From NCBI RefSeq assembly GCF_030246905.1, contig NZ_CP126741.1:1178001-1242000 (forward strand): a stretch of DNA of 64,000 nt, given 5' to 3'. The translations under genes and the position numbers were made by a program. Shown here piece by piece: positions 36,656 through 45,896 of the stretch; position 1 is the stretch's first letter; the number at the start of each line of letters is the position of its first letter. The DNA is from Microbacterium sp. zg-Y818. GTDB taxonomy: Bacteria; Actinomycetota; Actinomycetes; Actinomycetales; Microbacteriaceae. The notes below the pieces were generated by a model. That model worked only from the letters and a program-made list of their open reading frames with translations, made no database searches and was not told the DNA's origin.

Positions 36656-37537
36656 TCAGCCAGCAATCCAGTTGCCATCCTCGCCCCGGAAGTACCAGGT
36701 GACATCGCCGTAGCCTCTGTGGTGAGTGATGGTGTCACTGGTCCACGTCAGCGTGAGGGTGCCGTCGATTGCCGGAGACACCTCGAACGCTGCAATGGAT
36801 GCAAAGCGGTAGTCCCAGGGCTGCGAGTTGGTGTTGTCGGTCTGCTCCTTGGTGGCCCAGGTAGCAAAGCTCATAACGGGCCCGACACCACCACCCGCGC
36901 CTTCGGCGCAGTCAGACACATAGGTGAGGTTCTGGAAGTCAGTGACGTACCAGCCGTTCTCCGGCTTGCTCTCATCCAGTGTCTCGGTCTTCCTCACCTC
37001 CCAGGGCTTGTCGAACTTGGCGCCGGAGTACAGCGATCCGTGAAGGAGGGATGCGTTGGGCCCTCCGACTGCCTCAGGGGCGAGGTCATCAGCCGACAGC
37101 GTGTAGCTGAACTCTCCGACCTGATCCCCTTCCGCGTTCAGCGCCTCTGTTCGGGTGAAGGAAAGGCCCTTGGCGAAGGAGTCGGGGTCCGTGTACTCGA
37201 TGACCACATCGAAGGCGCATTTCTGGGCGGTGTCCAGTTCACGCGAGGTGATCGTGTACGCGGTTGCAACGAGGGTCGAGACATTCTCCTCGCCGAACGC
37301 CTCGAGGAAGTCCTCAGGGAGACGGGCGGTGATCTTCCCCTCGGCCACGACTGGCTCCTCGGATCGGAAGTCGAACACGGCGACCGGCTGGCTGTCTACC
37401 GCTTCGGGTTCGGCTCCGGTTGCACCTCGCGCACCATCCAGGCTGCCCAGGTCGATGGTGCTCGCGCTGCAACCAGTCAGAGCAAGAGTTGTCAGGACTC
37501 CGATAGCGGCAGCGCGTATCAGTCGATCAGTACGCAT
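36656..37537 (-). CDS. Orphan secreted lipoprotein of unknown function
   Basis: A 293-residue lipoprotein: lysine/arginine-poor n-region, hydrophobic core and lipobox ALTGC with the lipid Cys at residue 23. The mature part has two further Cys residues (QKCAFD and SDCAEG), possibly a disulphide. No known domain is recognised. The C-terminal 50 residues (TLTLTWTSD ... TWYFRGEDGNWIAG) have a truncated homologue just upstream at 37577-37747. Base composition is less GC-rich than the neighbours, which suggests recent acquisition. Confidence 0.75.
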   Translation of the reverse strand: MRTDRLIRAAAIGVLTTLALTGCSASTIDLGSLDGARGATGAEPEAVDSQPVAVFDFRSEEPVVAEGKITARLPEDFLEAFGEENVSTLVATAYTITSRELDTAQKCAFDVVIEYTDPDSFAKGLSFTRTEALNAEGDQVGEFSYTLSADDLAPEAVGGPNASLLHGSLYSGAKFDKPWEVRKTETLDESKPENGWYVTDFQNLTYVSDCAEGAGGGVGPVMSFATWATKEQTDNTNSQPWDYRFASIAAFEVSPAIDGTLTLTWTSDTITHHRGYGDVTWYFRGEDGNWIAG

Positions 37538-37576
37538 ATGCGGTCTCCTTGCGATGTAAGTTCAGGTCAGCTCAGT

Positions 37577-37747
37577 TCAGCTTTCCAGCCAGTTGCCGTT
37601 GAAGTCCCGCTCGAAATAACGGCGCTCGCCATCATTGGTCTGGTGATCCGTCATGCCGAACCACGACACGGTCATCATGCCGTGCACCATGATGGTTACA
37701 TAGAACGGCGTACCAGCCGTGCTGCGGGTCGCTTTAATCGAGGTCAC
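37577..37747 (-). pseudogene. Truncated copy of the lipoprotein C-terminus
   Basis: A 56-codon open stretch in frame to a TGA. Its product ends MTVSWFGMTDHQ ... RYFERDFNGNWLES, which aligns with the end of the lipoprotein at 36656-37537 (LTLTWTSDTITHH ... TWYFRGEDGNWIAG). There is no signal peptide, no ribosome site and a stop codon three codons before the GTG. It is best read as the remnant of a tandem duplicate that lost its 5' part. A short expressed peptide cannot be ruled out. Confidence 0.65.
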
Positions 37748-38105
37748 CGTTGCTTTTCAGCTCCCATTCGATGAAAGCCAGCCGGTGTACGACAAGTGTT
37801 ATGTCGACTTCACACTTGTCGACTTCCGCTGGCAGATCGCGCAGTAATACGAGTCCGAAACGTTCATCGAGCTCCGCGAGTGTCTGACGGACGTCGGCAT
37901 CGAGACTGGCAGGGACGCTGACACGGTCTTGGCGCAGGTCGAGGAGAAGACGAGCGACGTGCGAACGGGCCTACTCCCCCGCGCGGAATCGCAGAGATCC
38001 AGCGAGAATGGCGCTGGGCAGCACTGGCCCTGACGTCTACACACGAGGGCGAGCCGTCTCCACCACGCCGACGCCGGCAAGCAGGCTCCCACTTAGGGTG
38101 GTCGC
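37748..38105. other. Gene-poor stretch, possibly decayed coding DNA
   Basis: No convincing gene. A plus-strand frame from 37850 to 38032 encodes FIELRECLTDVGIETG and further polar residues, with protein-like composition but no start codon in place; a minus-strand frame at 37799-38092 is cysteine-rich and looks non-coding. GC content is lower than the window average. Confidence 0.4.
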
Positions 38106-38912
38106 ATGGAGCCTCATGCCCCCGGAATGCGGCGACTCGGCGAGCCGTGCTGTCGACGGAATGCCGGTTCGGATCTACACGCCCACATCCGCACCCGCGA
38201 ACGCCCCGGCCGCACCCCGTCCGCTCATCGTCTATTTACACGGCGGCGGTTTCGTGTTCGGCGACCTCCGAGGTGGCGACTGGATCTGCGGTTCGGTATC
38301 GGCGGGCGTCGGCGCCGTCGTGGTGTCGGTCGGGTATCGGCTGGCTCCGGAGCATCCGTCCCCGCCGCCGTCGACGACAGTTACGCGGGCCTGATGTGGG
38401 CAGCGCGCCGTGCGGACGAACTGGGAGCGGATGCCGCCCGGATCGGTGTGATGGGCAAGAGCGCTGGCGGAAACCTTGCCGCAGTCGTCGCACTGATGGC
38501 ACGGGATGCGCAGGATCCGAGCATCCGTCATCAGGCGCTGCTGTATCCGGCCATCGGCACCGCCGGCACGGAGTCTCGCCGCGTGAATGCGGATGCGTTC
38601 ATCCTGAGCAACGCGGACATGACCAAGTTCGGAGAGTACTACGCGGCAGACAGCGCCGACTGGCGGTATGCGCCGATCCTCGCCCCCTCGCTCGCCGGGC
38701 TGCCACCCGCGATCACCGAGGTCGCCGAGCACGACCCGCTTCACGACGACGGAGTTCTCTATGTGGAAGCGCTCCGGGATGCGGGAGTCGCCGTGGAGCT
38801 GGTGAACTTCCCCGCGATGCCGCACGGATTCCTGAACTTCCCGCGGTTCGCGAAGGATGGGAAACGGGGCATCCAGGCCGTCATCGACTCCCAGGGCGTC
38901 GCACTCGCCTGA
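38106..38912 (+). pseudogene. HSL-type alpha/beta-hydrolase (esterase), frameshifted
   Basis: Two frames together encode a hormone-sensitive-lipase-like esterase. The first (to 38394) gives VDGMPVRIYTP, the oxyanion motif YLHGGGFVFG and GYRLAPEHP; the second (to 38912) gives VPAAVDDSYAGLMWAARRADELG, the nucleophile GKSAGGN, EHDPLHDDG and the His in MPHGFLNF. The switch falls near 38359-38366 and is explained by one lost base: GAGCATCCG-TCCCC would read HPFPAAVDD with one extra T. The N-terminus is also short and uncertain. Either a true pseudogene or a sequencing indel beside a run of C. Confidence 0.8.
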
Positions 38913-39126
38913 CCGGTGACCCATCGTGACGGCACCGTGGGGCGTCGGCGGGGTGCTCGCCTTCTCCGGCGCGCGCCCTGGTCCGGCTCCGGCGCGGCTC
39001 ACCCGCTGGTCCCGCTGACCGGCTGCGCCAAGAGAAACCCGAACGGCTGGCGCCCTCGCCGCGGCGAAGTCCCGAATCCACGCCGCCTCGCCCAAGAGCA
39101 ATGCCCTGTCGTCGTAAGGTCATGGC

Positions 39127-39978
39127 GTGCCGATGATGATGCCGTTCGTTCCGTTGCCTCTTGAGCAGGCCGACGTCGATTACGTGTACGGTCCTGATTC
39201 CTTCACGCGACTCGGTGTCCAGCCTGGCTCCATCGAGGCGATCCGTATCGACACGAGCGCGAGATTCCCCGGAACATCCAGGACCATCTGGGTGCACCGT
39301 CCGGCCGGTGTGCGCACCTCCGCCGAGTGCGCCGTGATGTTCTTCAATGACGGTTGGTGGTATCTGGACCCCGACGGGGATGTCCGTGGCGCGACCGTTC
39401 TCGACAATCTCTCTGCGGCAGGCGACCTCCCGCCGATGGTCAGTGTGTTCGTTGACCCCGGGGTTCTCCACGTCGACGCTGTGCCGATGAAGCACCGCAA
39501 CGCCGAGTACGACTCCTTCGACGAGGCCTACGGCAGCTTCCTCCTCGAGGAGGTACTGCCCTTGATCGAGGACCGCTTCGCGGTCTCGTCGGACCCGATG
39601 ATGCGTGGAATCTGCGGCGGGAGCAGCGGTGGCAACGCGGCCATGACAGCCGCATGGTGCCGCCCAGACGGAATAGGAAGGGTGGTCGCCTTCAACGCAA
39701 GCTTCGCTCAGATGCCTGACGGCAACCCCTTCCCCGCCTTGCTGAAGACCGAACCGCGCAGACCGACGAGGATCTTCTTGCACGCGGCTCACCGTGACCT
39801 GAACTGGAACGCTCCCGAGGACAACTGGTTCGCCGAGAACCTCGAAACAGCTGCGGCGCTCGCCCGTGCCGGATACGACTTTCGGCTCGTCGTCGGAGAC
39901 GGCGGACACTCCCCCAACCACGGCGGCGTGCTGCTCCCCGACGCGTTGCGCTGGCTCTGGGCTGGGGCCGCGCGCTGA
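39127..39978 (+). CDS. Alpha/beta-hydrolase of the enterochelin esterase-like (IroE/Fes) type
   Basis: A 283-residue esterase-fold protein without signal peptide. After an N-terminal beta region (IWVHRPAGVRTS) the hydrolase domain has the nucleophile elbow GGSSGGNAAM, an acidic residue near LHAAHRDLNW and the His in GDGGHSPNHGG. Closest in layout to putative esterases of the PF00756 family, some of which open siderophore esters. No siderophore gene is nearby, so substrate is open. GTG at 39127 is six bases after TAAGGT (39115-39120); ATG at 39133 is an alternative. Confidence 0.8.
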   Translation: MPMMMPFVPLPLEQADVDYVYGPDSFTRLGVQPGSIEAIRIDTSARFPGTSRTIWVHRPAGVRTSAECAVMFFNDGWWYLDPDGDVRGATVLDNLSAAGDLPPMVSVFVDPGVLHVDAVPMKHRNAEYDSFDEAYGSFLLEEVLPLIEDRFAVSSDPMMRGICGGSSGGNAAMTAAWCRPDGIGRVVAFNASFAQMPDGNPFPALLKTEPRRPTRIFLHAAHRDLNWNAPEDNWFAENLETAAALARAGYDFRLVVGDGGHSPNHGGVLLPDALRWLWAGAAR

Positions 39979-40069
39979 GGGCGGTAGGGAACCACGTCTC
40001 TCGCCGAGCCGCGTCCCACCGTATGTTGGGCGTACCAACGCGGCACCGAGCGGATCGTGAGGTGATGAC

Positions 40070-40579
40070 ATGAACGCAGCGCGCCGTCGCGCAGATCGCG
40101 AGTCCGCGTCGCCCACAGGCGAGCGCCCGGGCACGAGCCTTCCGCGGATGATCGCCCGATGGATGCTGGGCGCGTTTCTTCTCTTCACCGGAGTCGGCCA
40201 CCTCACCTTCGCCCGCGCGTCGTTCGTCGCGCAGGTTCCCACGTGGCTCCCGCTGCCGGTCGATTTCGTAGTCCTCGCGTCAGGCGTCGTCGAGATCGCG
40301 CTGGGTCTCGCGCTGCTGGTGTGGGCGCGCCAGCGCGTGCTGATCGGGTGGCTCACCGCGGCCTTCTTCGTCGCGATCTTCCCCGGAAACATCGAACAGT
40401 TCGTCAGCGGCACGGATGCCTTCGGGCTGGACACAGATCTCTCCCGTGGCATCCGCCTGCTCTTCCAGCCGTTGCTGGTGATCTGGGCGCTCTGGTCCAC
40501 CGGCGCGTGGCGAGCGTGGCGTGCCCGACGCACGAGGCCACGCGTCCATCGTTCGGACCACGAAGCACGAGAGCTCTGA
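40070..40579 (+). CDS. DoxX-like small integral membrane protein
   Basis: A 169-residue protein with four membrane helices (WMLGAFLLFTGVGHLTF, FVVLASGVVEIALGLALLVW, LIGWLTAAFFVAIFPG, LFQPLLVIWALW), matching DoxX-like proteins of unknown biochemical role. An arginine-rich tail faces the cytoplasm. It stands alone; the ATG is preceded by GTGAGGTG. Confidence 0.78.
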   Translation: MNAARRRADRESASPTGERPGTSLPRMIARWMLGAFLLFTGVGHLTFARASFVAQVPTWLPLPVDFVVLASGVVEIALGLALLVWARQRVLIGWLTAAFFVAIFPGNIEQFVSGTDAFGLDTDLSRGIRLLFQPLLVIWALWSTGAWRAWRARRTRPRVHRSDHEAREL

Positions 40580-40591
40580 CTCCCCCGCTCC

Positions 40592-40903
40592 CTACGTTCG
40601 CCCCAGCTCGCGTCGGGCGGCCTTCAACGCTGACTCGTATGCCTCCTTCTGCTCCCGAGCCTCGGGCCGTTCGCGACGGATGCCATAGCCTTCGGCACCT
40701 GGTTCGGCGACGAACACCTCGGTCCGCCCGAGCGCCTCGATCGCGTCCACGGTCGAGGTGACCGCTCCCCTGGTCTGCGCGTCGGCGGCCAGAGCCCTGT
40801 TCGACTTGCGATAGCTGAGCACAGCGACGATCAGCGCGCCGACGCCGGTCAGGGCGCCCACCAAGGAGCCGATGCTCGAGATCCAGTCCGTCACCGAAGG
40901 CAT
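40592..40903 (-). CDS. Small single-pass membrane protein, hypothetical
   Basis: A 103-residue product with one membrane helix (residues 10-30, SLVGALTGVGALIVAVLSY) and a charged, mostly helical tail ending in EARREL-like repeats. No family recognised. The ATG is six bases after TATCGT (40910-40915), which supports it being a real leaderless gene. Confidence 0.6.
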   Translation of the reverse strand: MPSVTDWISSIGSLVGALTGVGALIVAVLSYRKSNRALAADAQTRGAVTSTVDAIEALGRTEVFVAEPGAEGYGIRRERPEAREQKEAYESALKAARRELGRT

Positions 40904-40951
40904 GGCGCAACGATAGCGACCGCCGGTCGCGCGGGGTGACCCTTCATGCCG

Positions 40952-41161
40952 TCACTTCCGGCCGCTCGTCGCACGCTCGTTGCCGTGCTTGTAGTTGCCG
41001 GTGACCCGAGCCATCAGCTGCTGGGGGTCCGACCGCTGGACGTCGTCAAGGAATCTGCTGGCAGCCGACTTTCGGAGCGTCGTCGCGAGCCGGCCGTTAT
41101 GCCGGATCACAACCTGGTCGCCGCGCACCGTGAACTCGAAACCGCTCGGTCTCCCCGCCAT
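40952..41161 (-). CDS. Small conserved actinobacterial protein, hypothetical
   Basis: A 69-residue basic protein. The core FEFTVRGDQVVIRHNGR, a leucine/alanine helix and the ending QQLMARVTGNYKHGNER resemble short unstudied proteins found widely in actinobacteria. A GTG at 41212 would extend it by 17 residues; the shorter start at 41161 fits the usual family N-terminus better. Function unknown. Confidence 0.6.
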   Translation of the reverse strand: MAGRPSGFEFTVRGDQVVIRHNGRLATTLRKSAASRFLDDVQRSDPQQLMARVTGNYKHGNERATSGRK

Positions 41162-41523
41162 GGCACAAGCATGCACCACGGAAACCTCGATCTCGCGCCT
41201 TTGCTGACCCACCCGGCCACCGTACTGGCGGTGGGCGTCGACGCGCTGACGCAGCCCACTCCCCTGCCGGCTCGGTCAGTCCCCCGCGCTCGGCGGCAGG
41301 ACGTCCCGCTCCCCGCGCACGGAGACGACGTCCAGCCGCGGATCGTTGTGCAGCTGACCCTGCGGCCGGTGGAGATCGGTGAACGGCAGAAAAAGCCTCA
41401 GCATCGGCAGTTCGCGGTGTGATCGCGGAACGAACTCTCGCGCAGCGCTGGGCGAGCCCTCTCGTGTCAGACCTGTGACGTCGTCGTCCGTGGTGCGAAG
41501 GTACCGTCTCGGGCGCCCGGACC
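41162..41523. other. Intergenic stretch with one possible short reading frame
   Basis: On the minus strand 41276-41404 encodes a 42-residue frame, MLRLFLPFTDLHRPQGQ to PPSAGD, with protein-like composition but no ribosome site and no recognised family. It may be the rest of a lost gene. Nothing else stands out. Confidence 0.3.
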
Positions 41524-42854
41524 TCAGAACGGGGGTGGGTCTTCGGTGGCCGTCAGGGCGGTGAATTCGAGGACGCGTCGTGGGATGTCGAGGTGGATCC
41601 GCCCGGTGGGGCTGGTCCATTCGAGGATGCCGTGGGGTTTCTGGGTCACGGTCCAGGCGCTGGCGTGTTTGAGGGTGTGGTGGCGGACGCAGAGGTTGGC
41701 AAGGTTGCACACGTCGGTGGGTCCGCCTCGGGCGTGGTCGAGGGTGTGGTCGTGGTCGCAGTAGTACACGGGCCTTCGGCATCCGGGGAACCGGCAGTGC
41801 TCGTCGCGGGCGTCGAGGTGCCTGCGCTGTGCCCGGTTGGGCCGGTAGGTGTCGACGTGCTGCACGGCGCCGGTGGTCGGGGAGGTGAACACCCGTTCCC
41901 AGAGGTCGGCGGTCGCGGCCAGGCGGCGGGCGGTGTCGGGGTCGATGGGCCCGTATCCGATGAGTTCGGCCGGTGCGGTGCCTTCGCCGGTGAGGGTGTC
42001 GACGGGGATGATGATCTGCACGTGGGCGGTGATAGCTTGCCCGGCGGGGGTGCTGCTCGAGGAGACGGGTGTGGTCGCGTGGCCGGTGAGCAGCAGGTCG
42101 GTGAGGGCGTCGGCCCGGACCTGGTCGGCGGTGCGGGCATCCGTCGCTGCAGAGACGGTGTCCGCCGGCTCTTCCGCCACAGGATCCGCCGTGGCGCGCC
42201 GGGCGGCAATCACCTCGCGGGCGTGCTGGGTGAGCCGGTCGCGGATCGCGTACGCCAGCGCCGCGGGGAGTACCGCGGCAAGTTCCGCCATGCCGTCGTC
42301 GAGGTCCCGCACCCACACCCGGCGCCCGGCGGCGGCCTCGGCGTGACGCTCGGCGAGGGGTACGGGGTGCAGTTTCTGCGCGATCATCGCGATGATCGGC
42401 TTCGCCCGCCCCGGGGTCTCCCGCTCACACACCACCAGGGCGGCTTGTTCGAATCGGGCGCGCGCGTCGGGGTCGGTGATGCGGGCGCCGGCATCCTGAA
42501 TCAACGCACGTGCGAAGTGTCGATGGCCCCCGACCGCAGCGCCGCGACGGTCGCGGGGAACCCGGTCACCAGGACGGTGGCGTCATGCAACCGGTCCTGG
42601 ATCACACGGTCGGACCGGCGCAGCACCGTGCCGACTTCGGCGGCCATCTCCCGCAGCGGCATCTCCCGCTCCCGGCCCGCGCTGGACGGCACCCGGGCGG
42701 TCTGCTCGGCGGCGATCGCGTCCGCCCGGGCCAGCAATCCGAGTTCCTCGGCCTGCAACGCCGCGATCCGCGCCCGGATGCGCTCCAACTCCCGCAGCAC
42801 CGCACCACGCGACCGCGTATCGCGTCTCCTGGGGGCTGCCGGTCGGGTGCTCAT
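41524..42854 (-). pseudogene. DUF222/HNH endonuclease (13E12 repeat family), frameshifted
   Basis: Two overlapping frames make one protein of about 440 residues. The first (42854-42501) holds the N-terminal helices of DUF222 and ends SGAIDTSHVR; the second (from 42504) continues IQDAGARITDPDARARF and runs through DUF222 to the HNH motif CRFPGC ... CDHDHTLDHARGG ... CVRHH. One base lost at about 42502 (CGT-TGATT for CGTGTGATT) explains the break. These genes are multi-copy in actinobacteria and often decayed. Function of intact members is unproven. Ribosomal slippage is less likely, as no slippery run is seen. Confidence 0.8.
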
Positions 42855-43000
42855 ACCCACAATTCTGCCGAGGGCCACCGACATTGGACGGCGCTAAAGC
42901 CCAGGCCAACGCGGGTTTGTGGATAACTTCTCTCGGCATCCGCCTGTGGAGGAAACGCCGACGACCCGAAGCCCCGAGCCCCGAGCCGCCCCGCCAACCC

Positions 43001-43711
43001 TCAGCTCGTAGCCGCCCGCAGGGCGATGCGGATCATGTCCCCGAACGTCTGCTCACGCTCGTGGGCCGTCGTCTCCGCGCCGGTGACGAGATGGTCCGAG
43101 ACGGTACAGATGCTCAGCGCGCGCCGTCCGTAGTACGCGGCGAGGGTGTACAGGCCGCTCGTCTCCATCTCCACACCGAGAACGCCGTGGCGCACCAACG
43201 GCTCTGTCAGCTCTGCACGTGTCGTGTAGAACTGATCGCTCGAGAAGAGGGGGCCGACGTGCACGGCGGATGCCGGCGGTTCTGCCTCGCTCGCAGCGAC
43301 GGCGGCCCGCAGCAGACCGAAGTCCGCGACGGGGGCGTAGTCGAGTCCGTGGAAGCGCACCCGATTGATCGCCGAATCGGTGCTGGCTCCGTTGGCGATG
43401 ATGATGTCGCGCAGCGCGACCCGCTCGGTGAGCGCTCCGCACGACCCCACGCGCACGATCGTCTCCACGCCGTAGGACTCCATCAGCTCGTTGGCGTAGA
43501 TCGCCATCGACGGCTGCCCCATCCCCGAACCCTGTACCGAGACGCGACGCCCCTCCCACGTGCCGGTGAAGCCGAGCATCCCGCGGGTCTGCGAGTACAG
43601 CTCGGCGCCGTCGAGAAAGGTCTCGGCGATCCACTTCGCCCGCAGCGGGTCTCCGGGAAACAGCATGATGGGGGCGATCTGGCCGGGTTCGGCCGCGATG
43701 TGGGTGCTCAT
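43001..43711 (-). CDS. deoD: Purine-nucleoside phosphorylase, DeoD type
   Basis: A 236-residue hexameric-type phosphorylase that splits purine nucleosides with phosphate. Signatures are [16 protein letters not shown] (phosphate loop), [16 protein letters not shown], the substrate [10 protein letters not shown] and SDHLVTG with the catalytic Asp. Length and the family motif match E. coli DeoD, so it should accept both 6-oxo and 6-amino purines. The ATG is six bases after TACGGT (43718-43723). Confidence 0.95.
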   Translation of the reverse strand: MSTHIAAEPGQIAPIMLFPGDPLRAKWIAETFLDGAELYSQTRGMLGFTGTWEGRRVSVQGSGMGQPSMAIYANELMESYGVETIVRVGSCGALTERVALRDIIIANGASTDSAINRVRFHGLDYAPVADFGLLRAAVAASEAEPPASAVHVGPLFSSDQFYTTRAELTEPLVRHGVLGVEMETSGLYTLAAYYGRRALSICTVSDHLVTGAETTAHEREQTFGDMIRIALRAATS

Positions 43712-43814
43712 CCGCTCACCGTAGCGAGTCGACCTGGACGCCCCGGCAGAGCCGCGAATGCCACGCCAGCCCGTGCGCCGACCCGCAAGGACGTGTCGCG
43801 ATCGCCCCGCCGGG

Positions 43815-44060
43815 TCAGGGCAGGTGGTCGGGGTCCAGCGGCGGCAGGCCGCGCGCGGCAACTTCCCTGTCGTTCGCCGACCACACGTATGCCAAGACAG
43901 CGAACAGCGCCGCGGGGAAGACAGCGGCCACGACGAATACGGTGAGCCCCACCAGCGCGCCCTGGCTGTTGCCGATGCCGACGGCGGTACTCCCCAGCCC
44001 CGTGAAGACAAGCACCACGATGAACAGCAGGCGCCTGCGATGGTCCCGGTTCATCGGCAT
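43815..44060 (-). CDS. Small two-helix membrane protein, hypothetical
   Basis: An 81-residue product with two hydrophobic segments ([21 protein letters not shown] and [25 protein letters not shown]) and a charged end. No family recognised. It lies between deoD and a DUF2087 gene, all on the same strand but with gaps of about 30-100 bases. The start at MPMNRDH is not supported by a strong ribosome site. Confidence 0.5.
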   Translation of the reverse strand: MPMNRDHRRRLLFIVVLVFTGLGSTAVGIGNSQGALVGLTVFVVAAVFPAALFAVLAYVWSANDREVAARGLPPLDPDHLP

Positions 44061-44093
44061 CCCTTGATCTCCACAGTCCCGACCGTCGCCACG

Positions 44094-44600
44094 CTACGCG
44101 GGTGCTGCGGTGTAGCGCGACCCGTCCGGGGACCTTCGGACGAGATCGTGGTCCACGAGGTAGCGCCTCAGCGTGGCGACGTCGGTGGAATGCCGCTCCA
44201 GCCGTTCATTCAGTTCGCGCTCGGTCAGCACCTCACCCCCCGGCAGTATCTGCTCGGCGACGTGGGCCAGAAGATCCCGACGATCCTTCGCATTGGCCGG
44301 GTAGCGGTCGATCACTCCGTTCGGGGTGAGAAAGCGTTCGACCCCCGTCGGACGAGCCCGCCGCGGCGCGGCCGCCAGCAGCCCCCGGAACACGTCGGTC
44401 GCGGTCCAGCGGCCCTCGCCGTGAGCGACCAACCCGGCCGACAGCAGCGTTTCCAGGGCGCTCTTCCGCCGGGACGGGCTGAGGTCATCGCCGGGGTCGC
44501 CCTGCTCGAGCACGATCTGGGCGTACACACGGCGTGTGGCGGGGTTGTTGAGGGCGGCCAGGACCGGCCGGATATCGGGATCGGCTGCGTCGTTCGCCAT
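44094..44600 (-). CDS. DUF2087-domain protein with N-terminal winged-helix-like part
   Basis: A 168-residue protein. The first 75 residues look like an ArsR-type winged helix (ALNNPATRRVYAQIVLEQG, KSALETLLSAGLV); the rest is DUF2087 (RFLTPNGVIDRYPANAKDRRDLL, LTERELNERLERHSTDVATLRRYLVDHDLVRR). It may be a small DNA-binding regulator. The ATG is six bases after TATCGT (44607-44612). Confidence 0.75.
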   Translation of the reverse strand: MANDAADPDIRPVLAALNNPATRRVYAQIVLEQGDPGDDLSPSRRKSALETLLSAGLVAHGEGRWTATDVFRGLLAAAPRRARPTGVERFLTPNGVIDRYPANAKDRRDLLAHVAEQILPGGEVLTERELNERLERHSTDVATLRRYLVDHDLVRRSPDGSRYTAAPA

Positions 44601-44784
44601 CCTGCGACGATAGCGGCGAGGAGCGGCGGCCCGAGAACCGGACGGTCGACTCAGGCCAGCGCGGATGCAACCACAGCCCCCGATCCGCGGGCGACGCTGG
44701 ACTTCACGCACCGGAGCGGGCACGATTCCCGGAGGGCGGGACTCACGACGCCGTCGTCTCGTGAGCCGCCGACGAGGAGGATCG

Positions 44785-45888
44785 ATGTCGTCCAAGATCG
44801 TGGTTCTGGGAGCGACGGGATACACCGGGGCGCTCATCGTCGAGGCGCTGGTGCGCCGCGGCGAGCAGCCACTGCTCGCAGGCCGTGATGCCGCGAAGCT
44901 GTCGGCGCTGTCGGCGCGGCATGCAGACCTTCCGACGCAGACGGTGGATGCGACCGACGCCGCCGACGTGACGAGGCTGCTGGAACCGGGCGACGTGCTG
45001 ATCACGACGGTCGGCCCCTTCGAGCGCCTCGGCTGGGCAGCCGCGGAGGCCGCAGTCGACGCCGGCGCCCACTACATCGACACCACCGGCGAGGTCGGGT
45101 TCGTGCGCGAGCTGCAGCGCCGCCACGATGAGCGGGCGCGTGCCGCCGGCATCGCGATGCTGCCGGCGTTCGGCTACGACTACGTTCCCGGCATGCTGGC
45201 CGGCGCGCTGGCCCTGGAACGAGCCGGTGTCGCGGCGACCGCGGTGCGCATCGGCTACTTCGCGACCGGATCGATGCGCAACGGCATCAGCCGCGGCACG
45301 CGGGCCACGATGGCCGAGGGCATGCTGCTGCCCACGGTGGTGCGCCGCGACGGTCAACTGCAGGAGGTGCGCACCGGCAGCCGCACGCAGCCTTTCCAGG
45401 TGCGCGGTGACGAGCGCACCGGCATCCTCGTCTCAGGAACCGAGGCGCTGTTCCTCCCCGAGCACTACCCCGGGGTGCAGACGGTGGAGGACTACAACGG
45501 CTGGTTCTCGGGCATGGCGCGGGTCATGCCGGTGGCTTCGCGCGTGCTCGGTGCTGTCGCCGCCATTCCCGGCGGGCGCCCGCTGATCGAGCGCCTCACC
45601 TCCGCGGACGACGACGCCTCCCCCGGGCCCGACGAGCAGGAGCGCGCGCGCACCCGCAGTCACGTCGTCGCGATCGCTGCGGACCAGAACGACGCCACAG
45701 TGGCCGAAGTGCACCTGGAGGGGCCGAGCGCCTACAGCCTGACCGCGGAGCTCATGGCGAAGGCGGCGGAGTCGCTGCTGGACGGGCGCGTGAACGCCGC
45801 CGGGGTGACCGGCCCCCTGCAGGCCTACGGTCTGTCGGGCCTCGAGAGCCTGTGCCGCGACGTGGGATTGGCGGAGCTCCCCCGCTGA
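44785..45888 (+). CDS. Saccharopine dehydrogenase-like NAD(P)-binding protein
   Basis: A 367-residue oxidoreductase-fold protein. The N-terminal Rossmann motif GATGYTGALIVEALVRRG and the TVGPFERLG and YIDTTGEVGF regions match the saccharopine dehydrogenase/trans-acting enoyl reductase group. Lysine-pathway partners are absent, so a role in lysine metabolism is unlikely; lipid-modifying enoyl reduction is the other known use. ATG at 44785 is preceded by GAGGAGG. Confidence 0.8.
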   Translation: MSSKIVVLGATGYTGALIVEALVRRGEQPLLAGRDAAKLSALSARHADLPTQTVDATDAADVTRLLEPGDVLITTVGPFERLGWAAAEAAVDAGAHYIDTTGEVGFVRELQRRHDERARAAGIAMLPAFGYDYVPGMLAGALALERAGVAATAVRIGYFATGSMRNGISRGTRATMAEGMLLPTVVRRDGQLQEVRTGSRTQPFQVRGDERTGILVSGTEALFLPEHYPGVQTVEDYNGWFSGMARVMPVASRVLGAVAAIPGGRPLIERLTSADDDASPGPDEQERARTRSHVVAIAADQNDATVAEVHLEGPSAYSLTAELMAKAAESLLDGRVNAAGVTGPLQAYGLSGLESLCRDVGLAELPR

Positions 45889-45896
45889 CGCATTGC

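Noticed and set aside
37799..38092. Cysteine- and serine-rich minus-strand frame as a gene
   Set aside because: No ribosome site, no promoter box, no recognisable domain; it overlaps a plus-strand stretch with better protein-like composition.
41524..42884. Programmed frameshift in the DUF222/HNH gene
   Set aside because: No slippery sequence or downstream stimulatory structure is visible; a one-base loss explains it better.
36376..43000. Integrated mobile element
   Set aside because: The patch is accessory-like and partly decayed, but there is no integrase, transposase, flanking repeat or tRNA junction.
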